Assembly (NCBI RefSeq): GCF_022370755.2
Contig: NZ_CP092364.2
Span: 6,200,001 to 6,264,000, forward strand
DNA: 64,000 bases
Direction: 5' to 3'
DNA from: Mycolicibacterium goodii
GTDB taxonomy: Bacteria; Actinomycetota; Actinomycetes; Mycobacteriales; Mycobacteriaceae
In this document: piece after piece, positions 47,729-56,133 of the stretch
Layout of the letters: every line of letters starts with the position of its first letter
Position numbering within the stretch: the stretch's first letter is position 1
Made by a program: the position numbers and the translations under genes
The notes under the pieces: generated by a model
Told to the model about the DNA's origin: nothing
Database searches by the model: none
What the model saw: the letters and a program-made list of their open reading frames with translations, nothing else

Positions 47729-48352
47729 TCAGCCGAAGATCAGGCCGCTGGTCTTGGAAGTGGCTGCCGCGAAGCGGTTTTGCACATCCTCCCAGTTGAC
47801 GACGTTCCAGAACGCCTTGACGTAGTCGGCCTTGACGTTCTTGTACTGCAGGTAGAACGCGTGCTCCCACATGTCGACCTGCAGCAGCGGGATGATGCCG
47901 AGCGGCACGTTGGCCTGCTGGTCGTAGAGCTGGAAGGTCAGCAGCTTGCCGCCCAGGCTGTCGTAGCCGAGCACGGCCCAACCCGACCCCTGCAGGCCGT
48001 TGGCCGCGGCGGTGAACTGGGCCTGGAACTTGTCGAACGAGCCGAACTGGTCGTCGATCGCGGCCGCGAGCTCGCCGGTCGGCTTGTCACCACCGTTGGG
48101 GGAGAGGTTCTTCCACCAGATCGTGTGGTTGATGTGGCCACCCAGATGGAATGCGAGGTTCTTCTCGTTCAGGAAGATGGCCGCGTGGTCGCCGTTGGCC
48201 CGTGCCTCCTCGAGCTTGGCAATCGCGTCGTTCACACCCTTGACGTAGGTCGCGTGGTGCTTGCTGTGGTGCAGCTCGTTGATCTGACCGGAGATATGGG
48301 GTTCGAGGGCTCCATAGTCGTAATCCAGGTCCGGCAGGGTGTATTCAGCCAC
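47729..48352 (-). CDS. sodA: Superoxide dismutase [Mn/Fe], SodA
   Basis: The 207-residue enzyme dismutates superoxide. Metal ligands are His28 ([16 protein letters not shown]), His76 ([15 protein letters not shown]) and Asp160/His164 ([17 protein letters not shown]). At the position of His145 in the iron enzyme of M. tuberculosis the segment reads [12 protein letters not shown], with Gln, which favours manganese. There is no signal peptide; mycobacterial SodA is nonetheless found outside the cell. It is probably homotetrameric. Confidence 0.97.
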   Translation of the reverse strand: MAEYTLPDLDYDYGALEPHISGQINELHHSKHHATYVKGVNDAIAKLEEARANGDHAAIFLNEKNLAFHLGGHINHTIWWKNLSPNGGDKPTGELAAAIDDQFGSFDKFQAQFTAAANGLQGSGWAVLGYDSLGGKLLTFQLYDQQANVPLGIIPLLQVDMWEHAFYLQYKNVKADYVKAFWNVVNWEDVQNRFAAATSKTSGLIFG

Positions 48353-48493
48353 GAGATTCCTTCCTCATATGTGATTGTGGAGCTGTGGACGCCGGAAAGA
48401 TCGACGTCTCAAGATCACAGTCAACCTTGCTCCATCGCAGCGAGCATCGCAAGGACGCGCGCACCACCTCACGTATACCCGATGCGCCTGTGA

Positions 48494-48652
48494 TCAGAAC
48501 CAGACGATCAGGGCGAGGACCCCCAGCAGGATCGCTGCGATCACGCAGGCACGCAGAAAAGCCACCATCTGGTGACGGGTGTGCAAATGCCCCGCGGTAT
48601 GCCACTCAGGCTGTGGCAGGGCTGATCCGGATCCCATCGGCTGCGACGCCAT
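48494..48652 (-). CDS. Small single-pass membrane protein, 52 aa
   Basis: From the ATG at 48652 (AGGAG six bases upstream) the protein reads MASQPMGSGSALPQPEWHTA and then a His-containing loop (GHLHTRHQ) before one membrane helix, MVAFLRACVIAAILLGVLAL, ending IVWF. The start is better supported than the ATG at 48730, which lacks a ribosome binding site. It is a probable inner-membrane protein with a cytosolic or periplasmic tail of about 28 residues. Function is unknown. Confidence 0.7.
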   Translation of the reverse strand: MASQPMGSGSALPQPEWHTAGHLHTRHQMVAFLRACVIAAILLGVLALIVWF

Positions 48653-49102
48653 CAAACACTCCTGACCTGCACGATCAATGTCTGGCCCCCCAGTGAGTTC
48701 TGTCACAACATCTGATGTGACGCCGATCATAGCCCCACCGTCGCGCCATCACGAAATCGGGTGGTGCGCCGAGCGGATCACGGTGATTCCAACGGGCGGT
48801 CGCACCCGGCTGCGGGCACGGCGTGGGCCGTCGCGGGGTCCGACGAACATTTAGTCCCTCGAACGATTTCGCTCGGTGTCCGGGACGTTGTTGATCGCAG
48901 CCGTGTGAGTCCCCAGCGTTGTCCACAGAACCATCCAGGAAGCACACAGGCGATGCCGGTCAGGCGCTGTCCTCACGGACTGAGGCCTGTGGATAGACCT
49001 GTGGAAACTGTGGATAGTCGCGAATTGCTGAGGTCGCACTGCCGGAGTCGGGGACGCAACCGGTGGGTGCATCGGGTATGTCCACGTGCGAGCATGGAGG
49101 GT
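48653..49102. other. Intergenic region with DnaA-box-like repeats
   Basis: The 450 bases between the small membrane protein and the rhodanese gene hold no good frame. TTGTCCACA, an exact match to the mycobacterial DnaA-box consensus, lies at 48919-48927. Three reverse-oriented near-matches follow: TGTGGATAG at 48988-48996, TGTGGAAAC at 49000-49008 and TGTGGATAG at 49009-49017. The last two are contiguous. The rest is unremarkable apart from the half-site TCGAAC at about 48858. Confidence 0.6.
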
Positions 49103-49444
49103 ATGGACGATGTGGAAGTCGCACAGGCGAACATCGCCGCCGTACCCACGACGTTCGACGAGTCGGTGGTACTGCTCGACGTCCGCGAGCACGACGAGTG
49201 GCAGCGCGGTCACGTCGCGGGCGCTCAGCACATCCCGATGGGCGAGGTCCCGGCGCGGATGGCCGAGATCGACCCCGATGCCGAGTTGTACGTGATCTGC
49301 CACGCCGGCGGCCGCTCGCTGCGGGTCGCGAACTACCTGGCCCGTAACGGCTACACCCCCATCAATGTCGAGGGCGGCATGCTGGCCTGGGCGGGCGCGG
49401 GCCGCCCCCTGATCACCGACGACGGCAGTGCGGGCGCCATCTGA
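49103..49444 (+). CDS. Rhodanese-like domain protein
   Basis: The protein is 113 residues from the ATG at 49103; ATG 49094 and GTG 49112 are other possible starts, and GGAGG at 49096-49100 would suit the GTG best. VVLLDVREHDEWQRGHVAGA is the CH2A motif and YVICHAGGRSLRVANYL holds the active-site Cys in CHAGGRS. NVEGGMLAWAGAGRPLITDD ends the domain. It probably transfers sulfane sulfur or works on a thiol partner in the cytosol. Confidence 0.88.
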   Translation: MDDVEVAQANIAAVPTTFDESVVLLDVREHDEWQRGHVAGAQHIPMGEVPARMAEIDPDAELYVICHAGGRSLRVANYLARNGYTPINVEGGMLAWAGAGRPLITDDGSAGAI

Positions 49445-49472
49445 TCCCGTACCGGGTGGCTAGGCTGGTCCG

Positions 49473-50597
49473 ATGATCCAGGTGTGTTCGCAGTGCGGGA
49501 CGCGCTGGAACGTGCGCGACCGTCAGCGGTCGTGGTGCCCCCGCTGCGGCGGTGGCCTGCTGGCCCCGTCGGCGCCCGAGTCGCAGTGGGCGGGGCAGTC
49601 CCGACCCCAAGCCCAGCAGGCCCAGCGTGCGCAGGCACGGTTGGCGCCCGGCTATCGCTGGATCGCGGTACGTCCCGGCGCCCCGCCGCCGGCCCGTCCG
49701 CAGCGGCGCCCACTGGGGCCGACGCCGCGGTATCACACCATTCCGCGGTGGGGCCTGTTCCAGGACTTCGGCGTCGCCGAACATCAGCAGCAGAGCACCC
49801 GGACCGGTCCGACGGCCCACACCGTGCGCCTGGTCATGGTTCTCGCGATGATCGCGCTCGCGGGTGCGGCGTTCGCGCACATCCTGCGGTACGTGCTGCT
49901 CCTGATCAACCGCAGCGTGCTGCTGCACCCGGTGATCGCCTGGGGTGGAGTCCTGCTCGGCATGCTCGCGAGTCTGCTGGTCCTCGCGGTCATGGCGATC
50001 ACCGTCGTGACGATAATCTCGTGGCTGGTCGCACGCAGGCGTGAGGCGTATTCGCAACGCGGACAAGAAGACCCACGTTCAGCACTCGAATTGTGGGTGT
50101 GGTGTCTGGTGCCGGCCGTGAACGTGTTGATGGCGCCGGTGCTGGTGCTGGAACTGGCGCGGCTCGAGAACCGTCTGACGCTTTTGCGGCGCCCGATCGT
50201 GGTGTGGTGGATCGTGTGGGCGCTCAGCGCCATCGTGGCCACCTGGTCGATCGCCAGCACGGTGTTCGTCACGTTCTTCAACAACACCCCGCAGAACATC
50301 GCCGACAACACCGTGACCGTGACGATCGGCTATCTGCTCGGGCTGGCGGCCCTGCTGCTGGCCTATCGGGTGTTCCAGGGATTCGAGGCCGCCCAGACCG
50401 GCGGACGCAACGTGCGGCGCTGGGTCGTCGTGGCAGAAGGTGCGGCAAGCCCTGCGGCCCCGAGCACAGCGTCCACCGATACGACCACCAAACCCGACAC
50501 GGCTGAGCAACCGGACCGCGAACCGGCCGACGAACAGGCACAACGGCGGGAATCGGCCGTTGCGGTTGAGCGCGCCGGTCAGAACCCGGCAGCATAG
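49473..50597 (+). CDS. DUF4328 membrane protein with zinc ribbon, Rv3843c-like
   Basis: The 374-residue protein starts with CSQCGTRWNVRDRQRSWCPR, a CxxC...CxxC zinc ribbon. A Pro/Gln-rich linker leads to about six membrane helices (VMVLAMIALAGAAFAHILRY, VLLGMLASLLVLAVMAITVV, IVVWWIVWALSAIVATWSIA, VTIGYLLGLAALLLAYRVFQ), the DUF4328 unit. The tail is Ala/Thr/Glu-rich and disordered. The ATG is six bases after TAGGCT, a leaderless layout. It precedes glpQ1 as Rv3843c precedes Rv3842c. Confidence 0.85.
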   Translation: MIQVCSQCGTRWNVRDRQRSWCPRCGGGLLAPSAPESQWAGQSRPQAQQAQRAQARLAPGYRWIAVRPGAPPPARPQRRPLGPTPRYHTIPRWGLFQDFGVAEHQQQSTRTGPTAHTVRLVMVLAMIALAGAAFAHILRYVLLLINRSVLLHPVIAWGGVLLGMLASLLVLAVMAITVVTIISWLVARRREAYSQRGQEDPRSALELWVWCLVPAVNVLMAPVLVLELARLENRLTLLRRPIVVWWIVWALSAIVATWSIASTVFVTFFNNTPQNIADNTVTVTIGYLLGLAALLLAYRVFQGFEAAQTGGRNVRRWVVVAEGAASPAAPSTASTDTTTKPDTAEQPDREPADEQAQRRESAVAVERAGQNPAA

Positions 50598-50601
50598 CCT
50601 C

Positions 50602-51447
50602 ATGAACGTGGCCGACGCTGGAGCCGATGGGCAGGCACCAACGGGCCCGACGCATCCGTTCGTGGTGGCGCATCGCGGTGCGTCGGCCGACCGACCCGAA
50701 CACACCCTCGCCGCCTACGATCTCGCGCTGCAGGAGGGCGCCGACGGTCTGGAATGCGACGTTCGCCTGACGCGTGACGGGCACCTGGTGTGCGTGCACG
50801 ACCGAAGGGTGGACCGGACATCGACGGGGACCGGTCTGGTGAGCGAGATGACGCTGGCCGAGCTTCGGAAGCTGAATTTCGGCTCGTGGCACTCGAGTTG
50901 GCGTCCGGACAGCTCCGATGACGACACCGGTGTGTTGACCCTCGACGAACTCGTCCGGATGGCACTGGACTGGAACCGGCCGGTCAAGCTGTTCATCGAG
51001 ACCAAGCATCCGGTGCGCTACGGCGCGCTGGTGGAGAACAAGCTTTTGGCCCTGTTGCACCGGTACGGGATCGCCTCACCGGCGTCGGCCGACATGGCGC
51101 GCGCGGTCGTGATGTCGTTCTCCGCGGCGGCGGTGTGGCGCATCCGCCGCGCCGCCCCGATGCTGCCGACCGTGCTGCTGGGTGAGACGTCGCGGTATCT
51201 GGGCGGCAGCGCCGCCACCACGGTGGGTGCCACCGCGGTGGGTCCGTCGATCACGACGCTGCGCGAGCACCCGGAACTGGTGGACCGGGCCGCGGCCCAG
51301 GGGCGTGCGTTGTACTGCTGGACCGTCGACCACTACGAGGACGTCCGGTTCTGCCGGGACGTCGGGGTGGCCTGGATCGCGACGAATCATCCCGGCCGCA
51401 CCAAGGAGTGGCTGCAGAACGGCCTCACGGGTGCGGGCCGGGACTGA
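50602..51447 (+). CDS. glpQ1: Glycerophosphodiester phosphodiesterase
   Basis: A 281-residue TIM-barrel enzyme that releases glycerol 3-phosphate from deacylated phospholipids. VVAHRGASADRPEHTLAAYD carries the first catalytic His and the conserved NT/HT pair; GLECDVRLTRDGHLVCVHDR supplies the Glu/Asp metal ligands and second His; KLFIETKHP a third acidic ligand. There is no signal peptide. It begins four bases after the DUF4328 gene, so they form an operon. It converges on bfrB. Confidence 0.93.
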   Translation: MNVADAGADGQAPTGPTHPFVVAHRGASADRPEHTLAAYDLALQEGADGLECDVRLTRDGHLVCVHDRRVDRTSTGTGLVSEMTLAELRKLNFGSWHSSWRPDSSDDDTGVLTLDELVRMALDWNRPVKLFIETKHPVRYGALVENKLLALLHRYGIASPASADMARAVVMSFSAAAVWRIRRAAPMLPTVLLGETSRYLGGSAATTVGATAVGPSITTLREHPELVDRAAAQGRALYCWTVDHYEDVRFCRDVGVAWIATNHPGRTKEWLQNGLTGAGRD

Positions 51448-51456
51448 CGCGTCGAT

Positions 51457-52002
51457 CTAGAGTGCGCCGCCGGCCGCGCGCGGCGCCGTCGGATCCGCAC
51501 CGGCGGCCGACATCTCCCTGGCGACGAAGTCCTCGAGGTGGAACAGGTTCGAACCGGCGCGGTCGGCGATACGCACCAGCGTGGTCATCGCCGCGACCTC
51601 CTCGACCTGCTCCTTGAGGAACCATTGCATGAACTGTTCGCCGAGGTGGTCACCTTCGTCGCGGGCGACGCTCGCGAGCCGGCTGATCTGGTCGGTGACG
51701 GCGCGCTCCTGGTCGAGTGCGAGTGCGAGGGCGTCTCGCGGCGTGGTGAAGCTGTTGCACACCGGGTCGACGCCGGGGATCTCGACCTCGACGTCACGGT
51801 CGAGCAGATACTGCACGAGCATCATCGCGTGATTGCGCTCTTCGACCGCTTGGCCGTAGAAGTGCTTGGCAAGCTGCGGCAGATCGGCGCCATCGAAGAA
51901 CACAGCGATTGCAATGTATTGCTGGGAGGCCGTGAATTCACTGCGAATCTGGTCTTGGACAAGTGCGTGAAATTTCGTGTCGAGTGCGCCGCTGGTCGTC
52001 AT
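51457..52002 (-). CDS. bfrB: Ferritin BfrB
   Basis: The protein is 181 residues, a non-heme ferritin that forms a 24-mer to store iron. Ferroxidase residues sit in QQYIAIAVFFDGADLPQLAK, AVEERNHAMMLVQYLL and LALDQERAVTDQISRLA; KEQVEEVAAMTTLVRIAD forms helix D. The C-terminal tail after residue 165 is flexible (AAGADPTAPRAAGGAL). The ATG at 52002 lies nine bases after a TATATC -10, so the leader is only a few bases. An IdeR box (52056-52074) lies upstream, fitting IdeR activation known for mycobacterial bfrB. Confidence 0.96.
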   Translation of the reverse strand: MTTSGALDTKFHALVQDQIRSEFTASQQYIAIAVFFDGADLPQLAKHFYGQAVEERNHAMMLVQYLLDRDVEVEIPGVDPVCNSFTTPRDALALALDQERAVTDQISRLASVARDEGDHLGEQFMQWFLKEQVEEVAAMTTLVRIADRAGSNLFHLEDFVAREMSAAGADPTAPRAAGGAL

Positions 52003-52011
52003 GATCGTGAG

Positions 52012-52039
52012 GATATAGCAGGTCAAGAGGCATTGTCAG
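52012..52039 (-). promoter_or_regulatory. bfrB core promoter
   Basis: In the gene direction CTGACA (52039-52034) is followed after 16 bp by TATATC (52017-52012). Transcription would begin within a few bases of the ATG at 52002, giving a nearly leaderless message. Confidence 0.6.
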
Positions 52040-52055
52040 CGAAGGTCACCCTCAT

Positions 52056-52074
52056 TGAGGCGAGCGTTACCTAA
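52056..52074 (-). promoter_or_regulatory. IdeR (iron box) upstream of bfrB
   Basis: TTAGGTAACGCTCGCCTCA in the gene direction agrees with the IdeR consensus TTAGGTTAGGCTAACCTAA at 14 of 19 bases. It lies 54-72 bp before the start and upstream of the -35, the position expected for activation rather than repression. A weaker TTAGGCAAAGCT sequence lies near 52125-52137. Confidence 0.7.
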
Positions 52075-52141
52075 CTTGTGTTATGCATTGTGAACTAGGT
52101 AAATGGTGTTTGCTGGAGCCGGTATTGAGCTTTGCCTAAGC

Positions 52142-53455
52142 TCAATTGACCGGGCTGTCGAGCACGTCAGGCGGTATCGGGCCGTCGGTGCTCAGCGCGT
52201 CGAACAGCCGCGTCGCGGCATCGCTGTCCCACACCACGACATCGCCGGCACCGTTGTGGCCGAACTCGCCGATCGGCACCGTCGTGGTGACCAGCTCGCC
52301 GCGCAGCGTCCACGCGAGCCGGGCGAGGTCCCACACGTGCGCGTCCTCGTCGACTGCGAGCGTGCCGGTCGCCGCGCGCATCATCGGACCCCAACGCAGG
52401 GGGTTCAGCCACACCGTGGGGCTCGCCGCGCGATGTAGCAGCGCCGACATGAACTCCCGCTGATGGATCATCCGGTCCAGGTCGGCCCGCGGGGTCGCGC
52501 GTGTCCGCACGAAGCCGAGCGCGCTACGCCCGTCGAGTTCCTGGCAGCCGGCCGGCAGATCGATACCGGCGAGCGGATCGTTGATCGGTCCGGTCGGGCA
52601 CACGGTCACCCCGCCCACGGCGTCGACCAGGGCCGCGAAGCCGCCGAAACCGACCTCGGCGTAGTGGTCGAGGTGCAGGCCCGTCGCGGCCTCCACGGTC
52701 TGTGCCAGCAGCGGGGCTCCGCCGAGCGAGAACGCCGCGTTGATCTTGTCCTCGCCGTACCCCGGAATCGGGACGTAGGAGTCGCGCGGGATCGACACCA
52801 TGGTTGCCGGTGTGCTCGACCCGAGGCCCGGGATGTGCACCAGGAGGATCGTGTCGGTGCGACCGCTGCCGAGATCGCCGCCGGTGGTCAGTTCCGCCTG
52901 CTGTTCCGGTGTGAGGCCCTCGCGGCTGTCCGACCCCACGAGCAGCCACGTGGTGCCGCGGCCTGAGGCGGGGCGGTCCTGGTGGTCGGCGAGCGCGGGT
53001 ATGCGTTGCAGGGACGTGTCGATCCACACCAGCGCGCCGACCCCGGCCAGCACGGCAATCATCAACAGCGCCAACACGATCCGGCCCCAGCGGCGGCGAC
53101 GCCGTGGTTTGTGTGCGGCCGGCGCAGGAGGGGGTGGTGTCGAGGTCTTGCTGGTCTTGCGCACGGCGGGCGGCGGCACAGGCGCACGCCGCGCCGGTGC
53201 AGGGGGAGCCGGGCGCCGCTGCGGAGGCGGCGGTGGTGCGGCCGGCCCCCGCCGGACAGGTGCCTGACGCGGCGCTGGCGTCTGACGGGGAGGGGGTGCG
53301 TGACGTGGAGGTGGCGGCTGACGTGGAGGTGGCACCGGCGGCCGATGGTGGGGATCTCGGCGGATGAACTGCGACGGCTCTCCCGACGGCGGCCGGGTAC
53401 CGGGACGCCGCAGACGCGGATCCCGATCGCCCTCCGGCGGGGTGAAACCGTTCAT
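52142..53455 (-). CDS. LytR-CpsA-Psr (LCP) family cell-wall glycopolymer ligase-like protein
   Basis: The protein is 437 residues from the ATG at 53455. A Pro/Arg-rich cytosolic region (about 115 residues, many PPPRQ units) precedes one membrane helix (GRIVLALLMIAVLAGVGALV). The LCP domain has TWLLVGSDSREGLTPEQQAE, GRTDTILLVHIPG and VSIPRDSYVPIPGYGEDKIN, with the catalytic Arg/Asp residues, and FVRTRATPRADLDRMIHQRE. Such enzymes attach arabinogalactan or other polymers to peptidoglycan outside the membrane. The long Pro-rich region suggests a cytosolic partner. It lies 20 bp after the CPBP gene. Confidence 0.9.
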   Translation of the reverse strand: MNGFTPPEGDRDPRLRRPGTRPPSGEPSQFIRRDPHHRPPVPPPRQPPPPRHAPPPRQTPAPRQAPVRRGPAAPPPPPQRRPAPPAPARRAPVPPPAVRKTSKTSTPPPPAPAAHKPRRRRRWGRIVLALLMIAVLAGVGALVWIDTSLQRIPALADHQDRPASGRGTTWLLVGSDSREGLTPEQQAELTTGGDLGSGRTDTILLVHIPGLGSSTPATMVSIPRDSYVPIPGYGEDKINAAFSLGGAPLLAQTVEAATGLHLDHYAEVGFGGFAALVDAVGGVTVCPTGPINDPLAGIDLPAGCQELDGRSALGFVRTRATPRADLDRMIHQREFMSALLHRAASPTVWLNPLRWGPMMRAATGTLAVDEDAHVWDLARLAWTLRGELVTTTVPIGEFGHNGAGDVVVWDSDAATRLFDALSTDGPIPPDVLDSPVN

Positions 53456-53475
53456 CCCAGCAATGTACGTGGCGA

Positions 53476-54249
53476 CTACTTCAGCCAGCCGAGATGATGT
53501 GCCAGCAGGGCGTAACCGACGAATGCCACCGCGTCGATGAGGGTGTGGGCGATGATCAGCGGCCACAGCCGTCCGGTGCGCTGCCATGCGTAGCCGAACA
53601 CCAGGCCCATCACGAGGTTGCCGAGCCCCGCGCTGTAACCCTGGTAGAGGTGGTAGGCGCCGCGCAGCAGGCTGGAGATCACCAGCGCACGCGTGGGGCT
53701 GATGCCGAGCTGACGCAGGCGCGTGAGCAGGAAGCCCACGACGATGACTTCCTCGGCCCAGCCGTTCGCGAATGCCGAGCCGAGGAGTACGGGGATGCGC
53801 CACCAGGTGTCGTACAGTTCGGCGGGTTCCACGTCGGCGCTCAGTCCCAGGATGCGGGCCACGACGTAGAACCCGAGTCCGGGCAGGCCGATGAGTGCGG
53901 CCAGAGCCAGGCCGCCCAGGCCGTCGGCGCGCGCCCGCGGGCGGCCCAGGCCGATCGCCGTGGGGCCGATGCCGCTGCGCCACAACAGATAAAGGGCCAG
54001 CGCGCCCCATGCCAGCAGGTTGAAGATCCCGGCCAGGTGCAGGCCGAGGTCGATGAGATCGAACGGGGACCGGCGCGGGTTGAGCGCGACGGTCTGACCG
54101 GACAGGCCGAGCAGGACCGCCTCGATCAGCCGCAGCAGTGCCGTGTAGGCGCTGAGGCCGAATGTCACCGCCAGGACGACGGCGATCTCGATCTTGATCG
54201 TGCGGCGCGATGGTTCACGGTGCTCGCGCTGCTCGAGGGGGCGGGTCAC
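53476..54249 (-). CDS. CPBP-family intramembrane metalloprotease
   Basis: A 257-residue protein with seven or eight membrane helices. NGWAEEVIVVGFLLTRLRQL holds the EE-type catalytic glutamates, SSLLRGAYHLYQGYSAGLGN the second-motif His, and WPLIIAHTLIDAVAFVGYAL the third-motif His, as in Rce1/ABI proteases. The ATG start is at 54249. It is 20 bp upstream of the LCP gene and reads the same way, so the two probably form an operon of envelope proteins. Its substrate is unknown. Confidence 0.9.
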   Translation of the reverse strand: MTRPLEQREHREPSRRTIKIEIAVVLAVTFGLSAYTALLRLIEAVLLGLSGQTVALNPRRSPFDLIDLGLHLAGIFNLLAWGALALYLLWRSGIGPTAIGLGRPRARADGLGGLALAALIGLPGLGFYVVARILGLSADVEPAELYDTWWRIPVLLGSAFANGWAEEVIVVGFLLTRLRQLGISPTRALVISSLLRGAYHLYQGYSAGLGNLVMGLVFGYAWQRTGRLWPLIIAHTLIDAVAFVGYALLAHHLGWLK

Positions 54250-54286
54250 CGGAGCTACCGTAGCGGTCCCGTCCGGCCGGCGAGAG

Positions 54287-55072
54287 TCAGATCCGGCGCG
54301 CGCGCAGCCCGTTGAGGAACGGGCAGCCCATGAGCACCCGGATCGCCTTGCTCAGGCCGGGTACGTCGTCGACCGGCGCGGGGAACGGCAGCCGCACGTC
54401 GTGATCGCCGTCCTCGTTCTCGACGCGCAACTGCACGCCGTAGCGGTCGAGGCCCAGCGGCCGGACCCGGCCCTGCCGCAGCGCGACGGGAAGACGCGTG
54501 GCGAGCCGGTCGACGACATCGCGGTGTGCCGACTCCATGTGCTGCAGCCAGCTGGACTCCATGGCGCAGAACGGATCAGGGCGGGCGGCCAGCAGGGCGC
54601 CGACGGAAACGGCCTCGGCGCCGGTGGAGTCGGCGACCACGATCGACTCGATCTCCAGGCGCAGCAGGGCATGCGTATCGTCGGCGTCGCCGGTGGGCGA
54701 GGAGTTGACCTGCAGCAGCGCGGGATTGGGGTTCTCGGTGGCGACCAGGTCGAGGAGGTCGGCCACCTCGGAGCCGGGTACGTGCTGCAGGCGTCCGCGG
54801 ATCCACACCAGTGAGCGCACCGGTTCACGCAGCGGCAGCGGCGCGTAGTCGGTCATCTCCACCACGGCCTGCACACCGGCAGAACCGGAGGACAGCACCG
54901 TGCCCACGAGCGGCCCGTTCTCGGGGACGGTGATCGCGAACGAGCCGTCCTGGAGCAGGTGGTGCACGGGCGTGGCCAGCGGCTCGATGCCCTCGACGGC
55001 GAGCATCGCACCGCCGCCACGGGCGCATGCGCTACGGATCCGCTCGGCCGTCGTCGGTGCTGCTACTGCCAT
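54287..55072 (-). CDS. DUF2470 protein, Rv3839-like, iron-box controlled
   Basis: The 261-residue protein resembles Rv3839. The N-terminal half is a split-barrel (PPOX/HugZ-like) fold, with ILQDGSFAITVPENGPLVGT-type strands; the C-terminal half (WLQHMESAHRDVVDRLATRL then RLPFPAPVDDVPGLSKAIRV) is DUF2470, common in heme-binding or heme-degrading HugZ proteins. GAAGGAAGG lies upstream of the ATG. A strong IdeR box (55094-55112) overlaps the promoter. A role in heme or iron use under iron limitation is inferred. Confidence 0.85.
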   Translation of the reverse strand: MAVAAPTTAERIRSACARGGGAMLAVEGIEPLATPVHHLLQDGSFAITVPENGPLVGTVLSSGSAGVQAVVEMTDYAPLPLREPVRSLVWIRGRLQHVPGSEVADLLDLVATENPNPALLQVNSSPTGDADDTHALLRLEIESIVVADSTGAEAVSVGALLAARPDPFCAMESSWLQHMESAHRDVVDRLATRLPVALRQGRVRPLGLDRYGVQLRVENEDGDHDVRLPFPAPVDDVPGLSKAIRVLMGCPFLNGLRARRI

Positions 55073-55093
55073 GTCGCGTCGCCTTCCTTCGAG

Positions 55094-55112
55094 TGAGGTA
55101 AGCCTAACTTAA
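55094..55112 (-). promoter_or_regulatory. IdeR box at the Rv3839-like gene
   Basis: TTAAGTTAGGCTTACCTCA matches the consensus TTAGGTTAGGCTAACCTAA at 16 of 19 bases. It ends 22 bp before the ATG and covers the likely -10, so iron-bound IdeR would repress. It also lies 89 bp before the divergent pheA, which probably is not affected. Confidence 0.85.
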
Positions 55113-55200
55113 CTGGACGCGCGGAAGCTCCGCAAGGCTTACCGGAGGCGGGAGCGTTCACTGACCGGGGTCGGCCACCCGACCGGATAGGGTTGGCAAC

Positions 55201-56133
55201 GTGCCGCGAATCGCATATCTGGGCCCAGAGGGAACCTTCACCGAGGCGGCATTGCTGCAGATGGTGGACCAGGGCATGGTCCCGGGCCCGGCCGAGCGCG
55301 CCGGCGGATTCACGGCCGTCCGGACCGACAGCACGCCCGGTGCGCTGAGCGCCGTCCGGGAAGGCCGCGCCGATTTCGCGTGCGTGCCGATCGAGAACTC
55401 GATCGACGGTTCGGTACTGCCCACCCTCGACAGCCTCGCGGCGGCAAGCCCGCTGCAGATCTACGCCGAGCTGACCCTCGATGTGGCATTCACGATCGTC
55501 GTTCGGCCCGGCCACGTCGGCCCGGTGCGCACCGTCGCGGCGTTCCCGGTGGCCGCGGCACAGGTGCGCCACTGGCTCGCGGCGAATCTGCCCGAGGCAG
55601 AGGTGGTTCCGGCCCACTCGAACGCCGCTGCGGCGCACGACGTGGCCGACGGAAAGGCCGACGCGGGCGTGAGCACGCGCCTGGCGGCGGCGCGCTGCGG
55701 CCTCGACGTGCTGGCCGCCGATGTCGTCGACGAACCCAACGCCCGCACACGGTTCGTCCTCGTCGGTCTGCCCGGCACACCGCCACGGGCCACCGGCGCC
55801 GACCGCACCGCCGTGGTGTTGCGGCTGGCCAACGAACCCGGTGCCCTGGTCACGGCCATGACCGAGTTCTCGATTCGTGACATCGACCTGACCCGCATCG
55901 AATCCCGCCCGACGCGAACCGAGTTGGGCACCTACATGTTCTTCCTCGACTGCGTCGGGCACATCGACGACGATCCGGTCGCCGAGGCACTCAAAGCGCT
56001 CTACCGACGTTGTGTGGATGTGCGATATCTGGGTTCCTGGCCGACGGGGTCGGCCGCAGGCGCGCCGCCTCCGCGTTTGGACGAGGCGACGCAGTGGCTC
56101 GAGGGCTTACGCGCCGGATCGGGCGGCGCATGA
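55201..56133 (+). CDS. pheA: Prephenate dehydratase
   Basis: The 310-residue enzyme turns prephenate into phenylpyruvate for phenylalanine. Residues 1-180 are the catalytic domain: RIAYLGPEGTFTEAALLQMV, FACVPIENSIDGSVLPTLDS and NARTRFVLVG (the TRF motif). An ACT domain follows with LANEPGALVTAMTEFSIRDI and LTRIESRPTRTELGTYMFFL, whose ESRP binds phenylalanine for feedback control. The GTG at 55201 is seven bases after TAGGGT, a leaderless start. It overlaps gpm2 by four bases. Confidence 0.96.
   Translation: MPRIAYLGPEGTFTEAALLQMVDQGMVPGPAERAGGFTAVRTDSTPGALSAVREGRADFACVPIENSIDGSVLPTLDSLAAASPLQIYAELTLDVAFTIVVRPGHVGPVRTVAAFPVAAAQVRHWLAANLPEAEVVPAHSNAAAAHDVADGKADAGVSTRLAAARCGLDVLAADVVDEPNARTRFVLVGLPGTPPRATGADRTAVVLRLANEPGALVTAMTEFSIRDIDLTRIESRPTRTELGTYMFFLDCVGHIDDDPVAEALKALYRRCVDVRYLGSWPTGSAAGAPPPRLDEATQWLEGLRAGSGGA

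Noticed and set aside
48919..49017. Chromosomal origin of replication
   Set aside because: DnaA-box-like sequences are present, but no dnaA, dnaN, AT-rich unwinding region or other origin genes; better viewed as a secondary DnaA site.
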